The notes below the pieces were generated by a model, which had not been told where the DNA came from, searched no databases, and saw nothing but the letters and a program-made list of their open reading frames with translations. From Syngnathus acus (Eukaryota > Chordata > Actinopteri > Syngnathiformes > Syngnathidae): a DNA stretch of 64,000 bases. Below, piece after piece: positions 37,028 through 53,100 of the stretch (positions are counted from its first letter, which is position 1; every line of letters starts with the position of its first letter). The stretch spans positions 7,386,001-7,450,000 of the forward strand of contig NC_051106.1 of NCBI RefSeq assembly GCF_901709675.1, written 5' to 3'. The translations under genes and the position numbers were made by a program.

Positions 37028-37057
37028 GTATATATAGTTTTGTTTTTTCTTGTCCAA

Positions 37058-37330
37058 AAAACAACCATATAGTAAGGCTTTTTTTTTTTTTTTTCCAAAA
37101 AACAACTATGTATAGTAAGGCTTTTTTTTTTTCTCAAAAAAAAACCTACCATGTATAGTCAGGCTTTTAAAAAAAAAAAAGAACCATGCATAGTAAGGCT
37201 GTTTTAAAAATGAAAATGACCATGCATAGTAAGGCTTAAAATAAAAAAAACTATGTATATTAAGGCTTTTATTATTATTATTATTATTATTATCATTTAG
37301 AAAAGGCCATGTAAAGTAAGGCTTTAAAAA
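37058..37330. repeat. ACCATGTATAGTAAGGCTTTT minisatellite, 3' block
   Basis: About six imperfect units of roughly 40-50 bp each contain CCATGYATAGTAAGGC followed by a T- or A-run. A (TTA)n interruption lies at about 37268-37293. The family is the same as at 26797-26935. Confidence 0.85.
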
Positions 37331-38281
37331 AACAACAACAATGTATCGAATATACCTTCCATTCATTACATAAGAGGCCACCAAAGCAGAGAGGTCAATG
37401 CTAGGGGTCTGCTGACAACCACATATGATTCACAGCTCACCATGTGCTCATTAGATCCCGTCCTCCTCCTCCACGTCGCGGCCAAGGGAGCTCCCTCGCC
37501 AGTGGCCCTTTTTCCGCAACGTGGCCGCCCGTTTGGAGCCCGCCGAGTGGCAATGTCACCCCGCCTGCCCGGGCGGCAAATAAAAGCAAAATATGGCACA
37601 TGTCACAACAAGACGTGCCCCTTGGGCTCGCTGTGCTGACGTCGCAAAGAATGGACGTTGTCAGCATCTGCAAACAAGTAACAGTAGCTCTCCTGTCAGT
37701 GTCAGCCAAGAAGAGAAGAAACGGGGCGACTTCATCATGATTTGTTTCTAAATACAATGAAGCGCTTTTACTGGAATGTGCCATGAGCTGTAAACACTGC
37801 GTACATTCCTTCTTCCTTCCACAGATTCCATCTGTGTAAGGATCGCTCATCCGTGCCATCCAATTAGGATGATGCAACACATATTTCCCACGAGAATACG
37901 TCACATTTTTGTCAATACCCTTCCCAGAAGCTCATTATACTTTGAAAAGTATGGATTTCTATGCTCATCGTGATCTACGGGCAGTTACAGGGGAAAAACT
38001 GTGAACCTGGAAATGGATCATAATAAATCTCCTGCCATAGCTGTTGTATTTATTGAATTAAAATGATCTCATTACATTTACTTTTATTATTGTATTAATT
38101 TTTTATTCAACTATCTGACAAAAATGGTTTCACATGCACCACCGCTGCAACTCATCGGACCAGGTCTGGTTTCTTTCCATACGCGAAGGAACGTAAGCAT
38201 TGATGTTTATTTTTTTTGTTTTAGGTGGGGGGAGGGGGCGTGGTGTCTTTGTGCCCCCTCTTGAGGCCTTGAAAGGGGTAA

Positions 38282-38300
38282 CAGCTGCAGATGCCAGCTG
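38282..38300. promoter_or_regulatory. Paired CAGCTG E-boxes upstream of actc1
   Basis: CAGCTG occurs at 38282-38287 and 38295-38300, 13 bp apart and about 400 bp before the TATA box. CAGCTG is the core preferred by MyoD-family factors, and paired sites are common in muscle enhancers. The assignment is inference from motif and context. Confidence 0.4.
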
Positions 38301-38588
38301 TTTGACAAGTGCCCCACACTCGCGATGGCGCTATAGTAGTGCTAACGTGCGTCCAGACACTCAAACCTGATCCTCGCAGGTTCCCTCACCCCAGTTCAAA
38401 AATAAACAACAAAGAAGCTGTAAATACAGTTTACAAAGAAATGTAAGCACGCTCAACTTCTGCCTTCCTGACATGACACAATGAAGGCCAAAAATGAGAC
38501 CAAAATGTCCACATGTCGGAGTCTGAGTCAAGATCTAAAGAAGACGCATGGCTCCGTCCATCTGTCCTCACTACGAGCGCCGCGTCGC

Positions 38589-38677
38589 CCATACATGGCA
38601 CAGACGGGCTTCCCTGTCCCCCGTCACGCCATTCATGGAGTGCAGTTGTCAATGGCGCAACAGGCTACCATACTTGG
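38589..38677. promoter_or_regulatory. Three evenly spaced CArG-like boxes (SRF) of actc1
   Basis: CCATACATGG (38589), CCATTCATGG (38629) and CCATACTTGG (38668) each fit CC(A/T)6GG except for a C at the same position 6. They are 40 and 39 bp apart and end 27 bp before the TATA box. Sarcomeric actin promoters are classically driven by SRF through multiple CArG boxes. A CAGTTG E-box lies between the last two (38643-38648). Confidence 0.65.
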
Positions 38678-38704
38678 AGAAAGCACAGCCCCTCCCTCAC
38701 AGGA

Positions 38705-38710
38705 TATAAA
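38705..38710 (+). promoter_or_regulatory. actc1: actc1 TATA box
   Basis: TATAAA occurs in AGGATATAAAACAGG, predicting transcription start around 38735. The next usable donor is GTAAGT at 38790, giving a short non-coding exon 1 as in vertebrate sarcomeric actins. Confidence 0.8.
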
Positions 38711-38734
38711 ACAGGCTGACCAGGCTCTCGGACA

Positions 38735-38789
38735 CCCTCCCCCCGGTTGCCGCTCTTGCGAGGTTCTGAAGTGCCCAGCGCTGATCCTG
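38735..38789 (+). other. actc1: actc1 non-coding exon 1 (approximate start)
   Basis: The start is inferred from TATA distance. The end is set by CCTG|GTAAGT at 38790. Intron 1 (38790-38861) is only 72 nt, much shorter than in mammals. Confidence 0.6.
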
Positions 38790-38823
38790 GTAAGTAGGGG
38801 AACCCCTTGGAAGTGTGGATTAA

Positions 38824-40586
<1,763 letters not shown>

Positions 40587-40662
40587 GCCAGCAACCCCCC
40601 CCCCTGATCCTTTTACGAGCCTTCAACCATTTGTTTACAATTTCTACATGTATAGCTTTCTA

Positions 40663-40668
40663 AATAAA
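40663..40668 (+). promoter_or_regulatory. actc1: actc1 poly(A) signal AATAAA
   Basis: AATAAA is 77 bases after the stop, followed by a GT-rich region. The 3' UTR is short, typical of a highly expressed muscle gene. Confidence 0.8.
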
Positions 40669-43180
<2,512 letters not shown>

Positions 43181-43203
43181 AGAGGACAGCAAAACACACA
43201 CAC

Positions 43204-43225
43204 AGCCCCCCCCCCCCCCCCCCCC
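43204..43225. repeat. Poly(C) run in gjd2 3' UTR
   Basis: About 20 consecutive cytosines follow an (AC)n stretch 25 bases after the stop codon. Length may be unreliable in assembly. Confidence 0.9.
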
Positions 43226-43479
43226 TTGCTCCAGCCATCCTCCTTGCGCGTTTGGAACTTCTGACTATTACGCACGCCTGAATACGTGTCACGACTTTTC
43301 ACCAGTGGGCAAGTTTGCTTTTCCCTTTTCTTTCCATAAATTCCATGCTTGGATTACTAACGCGTGTGCCGGCTTGCTAAATTATGCTTATGATTGCACA
43401 GAGGCATCGTTTTGAGTTTGTACTCCGTCAGAGCAACCATGTGTCTACTACACACACACACACTGGACAATTCATTAGG

Positions 43480-43495
43480 TACACCTGTGGTCATG
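43480..43495. mobile_element. Solo transposon terminus (TTCATTAGGTACACC)
   Basis: TTCATTAGGTACACC matches the terminal motif found in each 235-bp satellite unit (CCATTAGGTACACC). It is probably an isolated relic of the same DNA element family. Confidence 0.4.
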
Positions 43496-44132
43496 GGAAT
43501 AAATTTTTTTAAAGGAACATACTTTTGAGTGGCGGTGATGGCAACCAAAGCCACAATATGTTCATTTTGGCTTTGGGTGTGTCCTCTTGAAAATGCACTG
43601 AAAAGAGGAAAACACCTAAAAGCTTAATCCAAAAATGTGCTGGTTTTTTTCCCACTTCATCTCTATCTATAGTTAAACGGCACTAGTAAAAAGGACACTA
43701 ATAGATCCATATCCATATATAAACATATTTTTTGTTGCCTGTGTCACACCACTTGACCTTAAACATAAGAGCCGCTCCATTGCTTACTTCTATCAACCGT
43801 TGCTGCAAACGCAAACGTCTGTGACTTCACCTTCATGTCTTTTTGTTGTTGTTGTGTAGGACACACCAAAGCGCCCACAGATTTTTATGATTCTCTTTTT
43901 TTCCCGCTTTTTTGTGTAATCAAGTGCCATACTTGTATATAGACATGACATAAATGTATACATATATAAAATATAAATATATATAAAATATAAATGTATA
44001 TATATATATCTATATATATACTATATATAGATATATAAAATATAAAAATATTCACCATCAATGAGAAGCTTATTTCCCCTGCTTGGACGCTAATGGCCCT
44101 TTTTTTAAAATGCATTTATTGTGATTTCAATG

Positions 44133-44138
44133 AATAAA
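44133..44138 (+). promoter_or_regulatory. gjd2: Possible gjd2 poly(A) signal
   Basis: AATAAA occurs about 950 bases after the gjd2 stop, in T/A-rich DNA after an (AT)n tract (about 43960-44040). It is one of several candidates, so confidence is low. Confidence 0.35.
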
Positions 44139-47100
44139 AAAGTGCATATGGACAGCTTTCTTCCAACTATGGGAAAATGAAGATTTTTTTTTTTTTAAAT
44201 GCCCCCTCCCATACACAGCTCCAAATAAGAAAAATAGCACAAATTGACATTTTTTTTAATGAAAATAAAAAAAATGCTCTGGTGCTACAGTTTTGCTTTG
44301 ATTTTCAAAGAATGGTTTGAAAATGTATCCAAAAAGACATCCGAATAAGGAATGACGAGCAAATAAAAAGTGGGATTCATGGACACTACCAGTGTGTGAA
44401 GCGCAGGGTTTTTTTTTCTTTGTGCGACGGCTGGCTTACTGTATGCATTTGTGTGTGCGTGTGTCGTTGGCGCAGTAGCCACGCCCACTCCACTGCGGGA
44501 CACACCTTTTACACGGGTGGTGCTGCATCACTGATGCGCAAGTCCATATTATATGCAGCGGACACAAAATTAGGTACGCCTAAGCCTTCGAATGTGATTT
44601 AAGATTTGCCTTTAAAATCATGAGGTCACTTTTGACTGACACTATGGGGGGAATTTTTCATTTGATAAATACTGCATCATACTTTTGGGTGCTCTAGTTC
44701 TCCAAATAGTCACGGAGTGCACGCAAGAAAAATATATACCTTCGACATGTAGCCATTTTTTCCCCACAAGGGTGGCAACTGTAATTACCTCAGCTCAGAG
44801 ATGCAATTTTGTACACACGGACATTAAAGATTTAACGGCTGAACCCCATTTGAACTCTGTTGCTAACCAAAACAGCAGCAAGGATAGTTAAGTAGTATCT
44901 CATATTAGTCAAACGGCGAATTACCGATCTTACATTAGGTGGAGGCGAGGTCTGTTGTGATAGTTAATGTTCCAGCTGTCATGTGGTTGACCTTCAAAGT
45001 TTGTCACAGATTTTTATTTGATAATTCATTGATTGAGTGATTGATTGATTGATTTTTTCAAGGAAAATTTTCAAAAATTTGTATGCACAACAAGTTTATG
45101 TCGTTTTTAGCACATTTAACTGTTGGACATTTTTTTCGCATTTGATTCAGTGATTCTTTAACGTACCACTCGGGGGCATAACACTAGTTGCTTGCTAATT
45201 TATTAAAAAAAAATATTTATAATAGAGCGTTTTAAATGAGTCTAATAATAACAAACTTTAAGTAACGCTTAGATTATATTATCTGTAATTTATTTTGAAA
45301 GGATTTTTTTTCAAATGTTCTGCTATATTATGCTTCTTAATTCTTCGAATGCATTAATGTCCCAATTTGGAATTTGGCCCTCAGCCCAGAAATGAGCAGC
45401 AGCCCATTTTTGGTCCACTCGCCTCCACCTTTCACCTCTCATTTGCGAGAGGAGCGAGCCGGGATTGATGAGGAGAAGGTTCGCTCCCTGAAGGTCAACA
45501 GCGGACGAGAAGAGGAAAAACAGAGGAAGGGCTGCCCCTCCTTCGGGATAAAACAGAAAAAAAAAAAAAAGATACTTGCCAAGTACTCTCGCCAGCGTGA
45601 CTCTGTAAAGTTAGGAGAATTTGAGTGGCAGCACAGGAAGCTCTCCCTCAACTTGAAAAACTAAAGAAAAAAGAGAAAGAAAAAAAACAACTTTGATGTT
45701 ACACACTCTTGTTGCTCACAGTTTACAAGTGTGACAAAATGGAGGAGCAATCAGCCTCCGTCACCATGACAAGTGGAGAGCCGGTACGCATTTTGACGCC
45801 TTTAGATCCGGTGGTAGCGTTCCTTGGCTCGCCTCTCAAACGTCAGGCCGAGTGGCAGAAATAATTGGGCTGTGGCGCAATGCGATTAGGCACGCTGCTA
45901 TGCATTTTTTTTTTTTTTTTTTTTTAACATTATGCAGTACTTGGCACGGATCACACAGAGTACCTGAACTCACATTTGACTCACTTCATTAGTGACGCTT
46001 ACGCACGCAACCTAATTGCACTAATCTTATTTTTACATTTTCAGATCAGTGTGAACGTGCATATCAAAAGTCTACACACCCCTGTTCAACCCCCAATCGT
46101 ATAATAAAAATACGGACGTGACTTTCAGAAGGCATTAACATTGCATGACAATCGTAGTGGATTTTTCAGGTGGTCCTAATAATCGCCTCAGCGGCAGTGA
46201 GCCACCGTGACAACTGCACTAGAGGCCAGCGAGCTATTTTAGGAGCAAAAACCACATCCCACTTTTAGAATATGTCATTCAAATTCTACACAGACAAAAG
46301 AGAGGATTTGGATGCACACATATGTTGTGGGGGTGACGCCATGGTACACCGATGTGGATGTGAACATGGCTTAGTGGCTCTGCAAGACAATCTAATCCGA
46401 CGTAAATGGACAGCGCCAGGAATACATTTGCGCTGAAACTAGGAACGTGCAAGTCAGCGTTTTTGCCGATCAGTGGTCGCTCCACGACGTTGTATTGTAT
46501 GGACACCATATTTCCAATCATTTGAATGATGGCTTCAAGGACAAAAGGGAGATTTTCGGTTTTGGTGTTCCCGTTTAGCGCACATGACAGAAGGGTTTGA
46601 GTGTGTGTGGGGGAGACTGGTGGGGCAAATATTACTCAGTGGCATTGACAGATTGCTCTACCTGATAGAAGATTAATTTCTCATCCATTTTTTAAAAAAT
46701 GTGACCCCGCCCCGAGGGATTAAGAACATTAGCGGATTATACGCAGATTTGCCAAAAGCACAGGTTCATTGTGGCACGGTCAACACCTGGACGAGGACAC
46801 GATGCACCCAAACAAAAAATTTTGATCTGATGACACTCAGATTTGATTATTTTTTCAACGGTCCATCAGCTCAGGTGTGAATCAGGGTCACATTGAACAC
46901 ATATTAAAAGTAATATTTGGTCTCCCTGTGCATTTGAGTCAACAAACATTGTGCCGTTTGTAAAGTCGAACATTTTGACTTCGTGTCTTGGCTCTCATTA
47001 CATTACATTGTCATGCGGCACCCCGGTCGCCATAAACAAACAAAAACAATTTCCTTCCAGTAACAATGCTCATTTCCCCGCAGAAGTGACAGTTCATTCC

Positions 47101-48591
47101 GACGCCTACTTTGTACGCCCGCCTGCCTCGGTCCACCGATTCCCGCCCTCCACGGCGCCTAATAGCCTCGTACGAGACACGGCTCCATTGTTCCTGATTA
47201 ATGTTTAGGTTTTGCACCATTACGCGACCAATAAAAATCAACGGCTGGCAGGCCTTAATCAGACGCAGGGAACATTGGCAGGACAATTGGACTTGATATG
47301 GAGCAGCGGGAAAGACGGAGGAGACACAAGTATTGATATTCATTTAAGGGCCAGCCGGCAACGCTAAAATACACTCTCGTACGGCCCGAGAATATGAATC
47401 ACCACAATGTGCCACAGAGGCTCGGAGAGAATTGACGTCCTGTGAGCAATGTGTGGAAGGGGAACTTAAAAAAAAAAAAAAAAAAAGAATATATACAGGA
47501 AATAAGAGACATATCACATCATTTTTTTTTTTTGCAAATCCTGCGGGAATTGTAAGATTACACAATGTGGGATGGTGTCATTGTGTGTGCTTCATCGTCT
47601 AATCTATCTGCCTGCGCTTTACCTTTGGACTCTGTTTGAACCAGATACATTTCCACAGGCTGCCACTGATCCAACGTTTTTTTTTGTTTTTTTTCTGGCT
47701 TCTGAATCTACCTCACATCTTTCTTGCTCTGTTTTCTTTTTTGCAGTCTGTTGCTCTCCTCACCTTTTCTTCCACCTAAAGCTTCTTGTCTCATTGTGAT
47801 GGTTTCACCAAACGGTGCAGCTCAAAGGGGTTTTATTGATGCCACATTTTATGATTTTCAAGGGACCAGCTTTGAAGCAAAAGTGATACATTGAGGCTGT
47901 GTGTGTGTGTGCTTGTTGCTTTTGCTTGCACTTTCAATTTGAAATAATGTCTTGTTTTTGTGGGTGGGAATTTGGATAGAAATGATTAAAAATGTGATTC
48001 ATCAATTAACAATAAAAAAATAATAATCGTTAATGAGCAGGTCTAAAATAGACAAAATTGTAACCCTAACCCACCCTAACCCTGAGACAGCTGCTAAAAA
48101 GGTAATTTTATTTCCAAACTGCAGACAAACCAAGAAAACCAATATAGCGAAACGCGGAGTCCCCCCAGGGTCTGTTCTATGTCCTCAATTGTTCGACACT
48201 CAGACAGTGAGGAACAAAAATATCTTTGTCAATGCGGATGACACGCAGTTCACCATTTCAAAACCCTTGGGGATATCTTCTCCCATTCAACTGTTGAATA
48301 AGTGCATGGAACAAATCTTTCAACGGAAGCGCCAAAATTATCTCAATTGACTAAGACAAAATGAAAACAGATGACAGATTTCACTTGATCGTTTTAAGTC
48401 TGTTTTGCATCCTGAACTTAATATGAGAATGTTAGCAATTATGTTTATATCATTTTTTTAAAGTCCATTTCTGGAAAACTGCTGGAGAATGTAAACATTG
48501 CAGCGCATCGTTAATGGCCAGCGCTAGCTTTGTCACACAATCGCCATAGCGTGCTAATGTGCAGCATTATCCCGAGATGACCCACAAATAC
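44139..48591. other. Gene-free intergenic DNA downstream of gjd2
   Basis: This stretch is AT-rich with poly(A)/poly(T) tracts (for example 45907-45925 and 47468-47486), a likely DNA-transposon end near 46056-46095 (AAAAGTCTACACACCCCTG), and a LINE fragment near 48.1 kb. ORFs here are short and of biased composition; none is supported as a gene. Confidence 0.5.
48090..48350 (+). mobile_element. LINE reverse-transcriptase fragment with YADD-like motif
   Basis: The + frame reads RGVPPGSVL and, after an apparent deletion, FVNADDTQF. These are degenerate forms of GVPQGSVLGPLLF and YADDTQ of L2/CR1-type reverse transcriptase. About 25 codons separate them, close to but shorter than normal, so this is a decayed copy. 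Confidence 0.75.
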
Positions 48592-48917
48592 CAGCTCAGT
48601 GGCCTAGTAGTAGAGTGTCCGCCCTGAGACTGGAAGGTTGTGGGTTCAAACCCCGGCCGGGTCATACCAAAGACTATAAAAATGGGACCCATTGCCTCCC
48701 TGCTTGGCACTCAGCATTAAGGGTTGGAATTGGGGGGTTAGATCACCAACTGATTCCCGAGCGCGGCGCCGCTGCTGCTCACTGCTCCCCTCTCCCCCAG
48801 GGGATGGATTAAAATCACACGGGGATGGGTTAAATGCAGAGGACAAATTTCACCACACCCAGGTGTGTGTGTGTGACGATCATTGGGACTTTAATCTTTT
48901 AATCTTTAATCTTTAAT
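48592..48917 (+). mobile_element. tRNA-derived SINE (full-length)
   Basis: The head resembles a tRNA: an A-box-like TGGCCTAGTAGTAGAGTG and a B box GGTTCAAACC (about 48643-48652). A conserved body (GGGTTAAATGCAGAGGAC) and a (TTTAATC)n tail follow. A close copy lies at 62026-62343 on the other strand, and a fragment at 26062-26170. Confidence 0.9.
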
Positions 48918-50099
48918 TGAACAATCGTCGTTGCCAGGGTTCCATCGAGTCAGTGTCTGAAAAAATAAAAAACAACAACTACAAAATCAGAAACGAGGGT
49001 TGCTGGAAAACACGGGCCCAGTTATCGTCTTCAGCAAGGCGTTAATTAGAGTGAGAAATCTCCCCACGACCAAAGCGCAAGCTCACACACATTCGAGTTC
49101 GGTAATAAGGTGTGCCAAGAGGCGTCACAGCCAAGAGGCTGTGAAAACGCCTTTGCACATCTTGTCGTCTAGGAATTGACAACCATAAGCTCGATGGAGG
49201 ATGCAGTAAACACATATTAGCTTTGGGAAGGTAATTATTAGCATTGTTAGCATATTTACATTGTTAGCGTATTGGGGGTGACACGACTAAGTGACAAATA
49301 AGGGGCAATGGTTGCGATTAGTTAGTTTGTCCGTGCGAGGAGAGACAAGTCGAAGCTCATTATGCAGCTTTCGACCAATCCAGCGTTGGCTGCTGTGGAA
49401 TCCTTAAAGAAAGGCCTTATTGGTATTCCAGGATCAATAGCAAATTGCTCTGTTAACAGATGGCTGGCACTACCTGCCGATGGGGCATTTTCTAATGACA
49501 CTTTTTTACTTTTCTAGATGGCACTCGCTGTTCAAAATTGGGCTGAAAGCACACTGACTTGGCATTTCATAAACACATTACAACAGTGCCATCTAGAGGA
49601 AAGAAATATATACAACTGGTTCATGAAGCAAATTTGAAGCTTCATTTTTTTGCCTTCCTCCCACCTCTGTTGACTTTATCACTGGGCTGCAGCTTGTCTA
49701 TGTTGTTTATATGAAAGCATCAAAATAAAAGATGACGTAACCGTGACCCAATGAGCCATTCAGCTTAGGTCATCATCCAAAGTCATGCTGACTTCATTCA
49801 TCATTAATTAACCGCAGTGGTGAAGTTGCTACCATGATAGGGCAATCTGAGTCACACATTACAACTCAACTGGGTCACTAAATGACCTCTAAACAAAATG
49901 TTGCTATGTATATTTTCCACTCTCTTGGTTTATCTTCCATTCATGAAAAATAAATAAAATACAGAGCGATTCTGGAAGCACTCACATGGCCCGAGGAGGC
50001 ACAACTGGAGACAAGCTGTTCTCCCTCCAAACACAGATTTGGGCGCACATGACTCAAGCAAGCAAGCGAGCAGCTTTGGCCTGCAGTCGTGCCCTGCGG

Positions 50100-50113
50100 C
50101 AGCAGCAGCAGCC

Positions 50114-50153
<40 letters not shown>
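50100..50153 (+). repeat. (CAG)4 CCG (CAG)13 trinucleotide repeat
   Basis: A pure run of 13 CAG follows four CAG and one CCG. It lies in an open frame (polyGln on +, polyAla in another frame), but the surrounding ORF shows no other sign of coding. Confidence 0.95.
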
Positions 50154-50155
<2 letters not shown>

Positions 50156-53100
50156 CTTGTGCAGAGCCAGACTTGGCGTTTTAAGCACACATGCGCGGAG
50201 CCATCGTTTGAACCCAGCCACAGTCACACATGGAGACCAACGATTGGCGTGGCCTCAGAACTGTGATGTGCTAGCCGCCGTGCCACCCGCTAATCCTGAT
50301 GGAATAGAATTGGGAAAACAATATGACCACGGCAGCCAAAAAGAAGAAATCATTTTCAATTTTTGGAAGCACGCTCGGGATTGTCATCCGATTGAAACAG
50401 GGTGTGAAATTTCTACTCAAACATTCATGCAGATGACATCAGCGCTGCGCCGTGAGTCAACATGAGATCACAACGGAGCCAAGGCGGGGACCACGCCGAG
50501 CGGAAGGAAACAAACGACACCTGAAGGAGGCTCGGCTCCTCGCAGACGTTACTTCACTGGCAAAACATGAGCTCACCGGGCAGGGATGTCACCATCAGAA
50601 GGGCGACTTTGGAGCAATCCCTGGCTTGCCTCCGTCCTCAGCGGCAGACGTTCAAGCCGCATTGAGTATTTGATAAATCATGCAGTGTTTACTACAGTGG
50701 CGAGCGAGCCAAATCCCCGAAAACGTTTGGCATGAGCCGCAAACTGCATAATTCATCAAAATGGAGGTAGACCGCTTTGTCTCGAAAAAAAAAAAAAAGG
50801 TAGACTGGCTTCATAGTTTTCTCGAATCTAGGGGCTTAACTTTATGCCCCAAATTAGCGTTGAGTACTTTCAAATCTATTTGTTTCATTCCTAAGCTTTG
50901 AAAATTTGCCTGAAGCCATTTTGAACAACACACAAAATGGCTCGGTGAGGGTGACTCTCCTGACACCATGAATCAGCACATTTTGGGTCGAGCTGAGGTC
51001 AGCATGAGTGTCCAGGAGAATTCTGTCCATCAAATCTCTCTTGAGATGGGCGTGTTGATGTCCCACGTCACCAGCGTGTCAAACAACAAGCTTATCAAAG
51101 CATCAGCAACCTCTCTCGGCGTTTTCTGTCACTTCAGAGGCCAAAGTGGGGTGTGGGAGAAAAGACCGGGGTCATGGGGTCATGTCAGGCCTGAGGGAGG
51201 CCTCTCAGCAATTTTTGTTGAATATATATATATTTTTGGACCAGCAAAAATAAGTGACAGTGGGCATTTAACTTGACATCAAAATCAATGTGAATGTAAA
51301 ATGGGAAAAATATGACCAAAAAAAGATGTATAATGTGGTGCGCGGTTAAAAGAGCCGTCAGGTCAGAGCAGAGGCAGAAAATGGAGCCGGCCTGACGTCG
51401 GCGTCATTATAAATGGCTCTCTTGATTACGGCTGATAAAACTTAAGCTGCCGTCGCTTAATGGGATTGCGGAGAGGCTGAGTGCTTGCCAATTTGGCTGT
51501 GTTATGCAACAGGCAAGTCACTTCATACCTGCGGCAGGTTGTCATGGCAGCCATTTTGTAAGCCTTGTCTCCACTTAACACGTGTTCCCTCCTTCCATTT
51601 TCCCTTTGCCTGTTTGTGCACCTGCTCAAGATTAAAGCGCCGTCGGCTACTTTTTGATTTTGGCGGCGCCTGTTTAATTAGACAGGATGAGGGATGACAA
51701 ACACTTGAAATTCATAACGACATTGTGACAGTTTTCAAGCGACCATTTGGGAAAACCTTCGTACGTTGTGACAGATTCCACAGAGCGCGTCCGGCGTCCT
51801 TTGCGCTCTCACATCCTAAATGCACTCGTTGGTATTCTGCGCGCCGCCGTTTGTTTTCGGCATAATGCGGGAATGTCATTCGGCTCCACGCGTCTTCCTC
51901 AAACATTACCATACAAATAAAAGCTCGGGAACAAGGGGGGGGGGGCAGGAAGCAGGAGGAGGTTGAATTTATGGGGCGCAGTCATTGGAGAGGCAGCAAA
52001 GTGAATTTTACACACCAGCAACCTGGTAATGAGGATTATAAAGGCAATAAAATGCTGCCCCTTTACTAACACGTGAGATATGGATTGGTCTAAATTGACA
52101 TCATAAATAATTCTCCTTCATTGGGAAGATTAAAGATACATGGTGCACGCATGGTTACGCCTTCTGTGTGTGTTTTTAAGTTTGCATCGAGGGTTCAAAA
52201 GTTCATCCTGAGCCGTTAATGAAACTCGCAATGGCTCGGTGGCTTAGTATTAGTTGCAGAGGCTTGGAGAGATATGCTCATGTAAAAAAACAAAAAACTA
52301 AATATTCTTAGCAAGCGTCATGCTAAAATGTACTACACGGAATATTCAGAAAAGTGGCTCGACAAGACATGATCAAGGTGCAGATTCAATTCAGATGAAC
52401 GGGATTATTTTTGTCCAAAAATGCAGTCAACACCACCGAAAAACAACCACAACAACAACACAATATCTCCCCCTTGTCATCGTGGCTTGAAAACGAATCC
52501 CAATGAAAGGCGACGCGATGGCTATTGTTTCGAAAAGCAGATTATGTGTGACTTTGGGGGACGTGCAACACATGGCCGACGCTCTCAAAGATGACACTGT
52601 TAATCTCTTCTCTGTACCGGGGAATGCAGCGCTTTAAAAAGAAAAGTGAAGAGCGGAGTGGAGGATGAAACGTTGGTGACTTTGTCATGTTTATACTTAA
52701 TACTAATCAAAGCCTCTCTAAAGGCAATTCAACTTCCATATAAACAACAATTAAAGCCTTTAAAAGGCAATGAACTTTTTTTTAATTTGCATATCTGCAG
52801 AGTCGGTGTATGGCAACACTATCTTTATTCCGAGCACATCCCTCCTAAATCCGCTTGGCTCACTCCGTTATTGAACCGTCATTGGCTTTGTTTTTGCTGG
52901 CAAACTCGCCTATTTTTCTTTTTCCTCGCCCCCTCCCCCCTTCTCTCTAAAATTATGGCCCATTTATTCTAACCCAATTATTATCGAAGGCTGGCTGAGC
53001 TGAGTGATAGACGTGAGCTTGTCCAAGCACACACCGACGGCATTAGAAATGATCCCGATTCATGACCAGTGACGAGGTGACTAATTAACACTGCGTGTGT

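Larger units (their letters stand above)
28331..37035. mobile_element. Composite hAT-like element enclosing a telomere-like satellite
   Basis: The block 28339-37027 begins TAGGGGTGTAA and ends TTACACCCCTA, an 11-bp terminal inverted repeat. It is flanked by perfect 8-bp direct repeats GTATATAT (28331-28338 and 37028-37035), the duplication length made by hAT transposases. Inside are a full MITE at each end, in the same orientation, and a 7.6-kb satellite between. The inner MITE borders (GTTTCAAA after the left copy, TTACAAAC before the right copy) show no such repeat, so the two MITEs do not look like independent insertions. Confidence 0.75.
37331..38700. other. Upstream region of actc1; no gene seen
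   Basis: This is unique-looking sequence with no convincing exon. It contains paired CAGCTG E-boxes and CArG-like boxes in its distal and proximal parts, noted separately. Confidence 0.5.

Noticed and set aside
45374-45664. 96-codon Lys/Glu-rich ORF downstream of gjd2
   Set aside because: Composition is driven by purine runs including a poly(A) stretch; no splice or promoter support.
48592-48665. Functional tRNA gene
   Set aside because: A- and B-box-like sequence is present, but it is fused to a SINE body and tail, and the cloverleaf is not maintained.
49986-50465. ORF with polyglutamine
   Set aside because: Open only because of the CAG repeat; flanking residues are not gene-like and there is no splice context.
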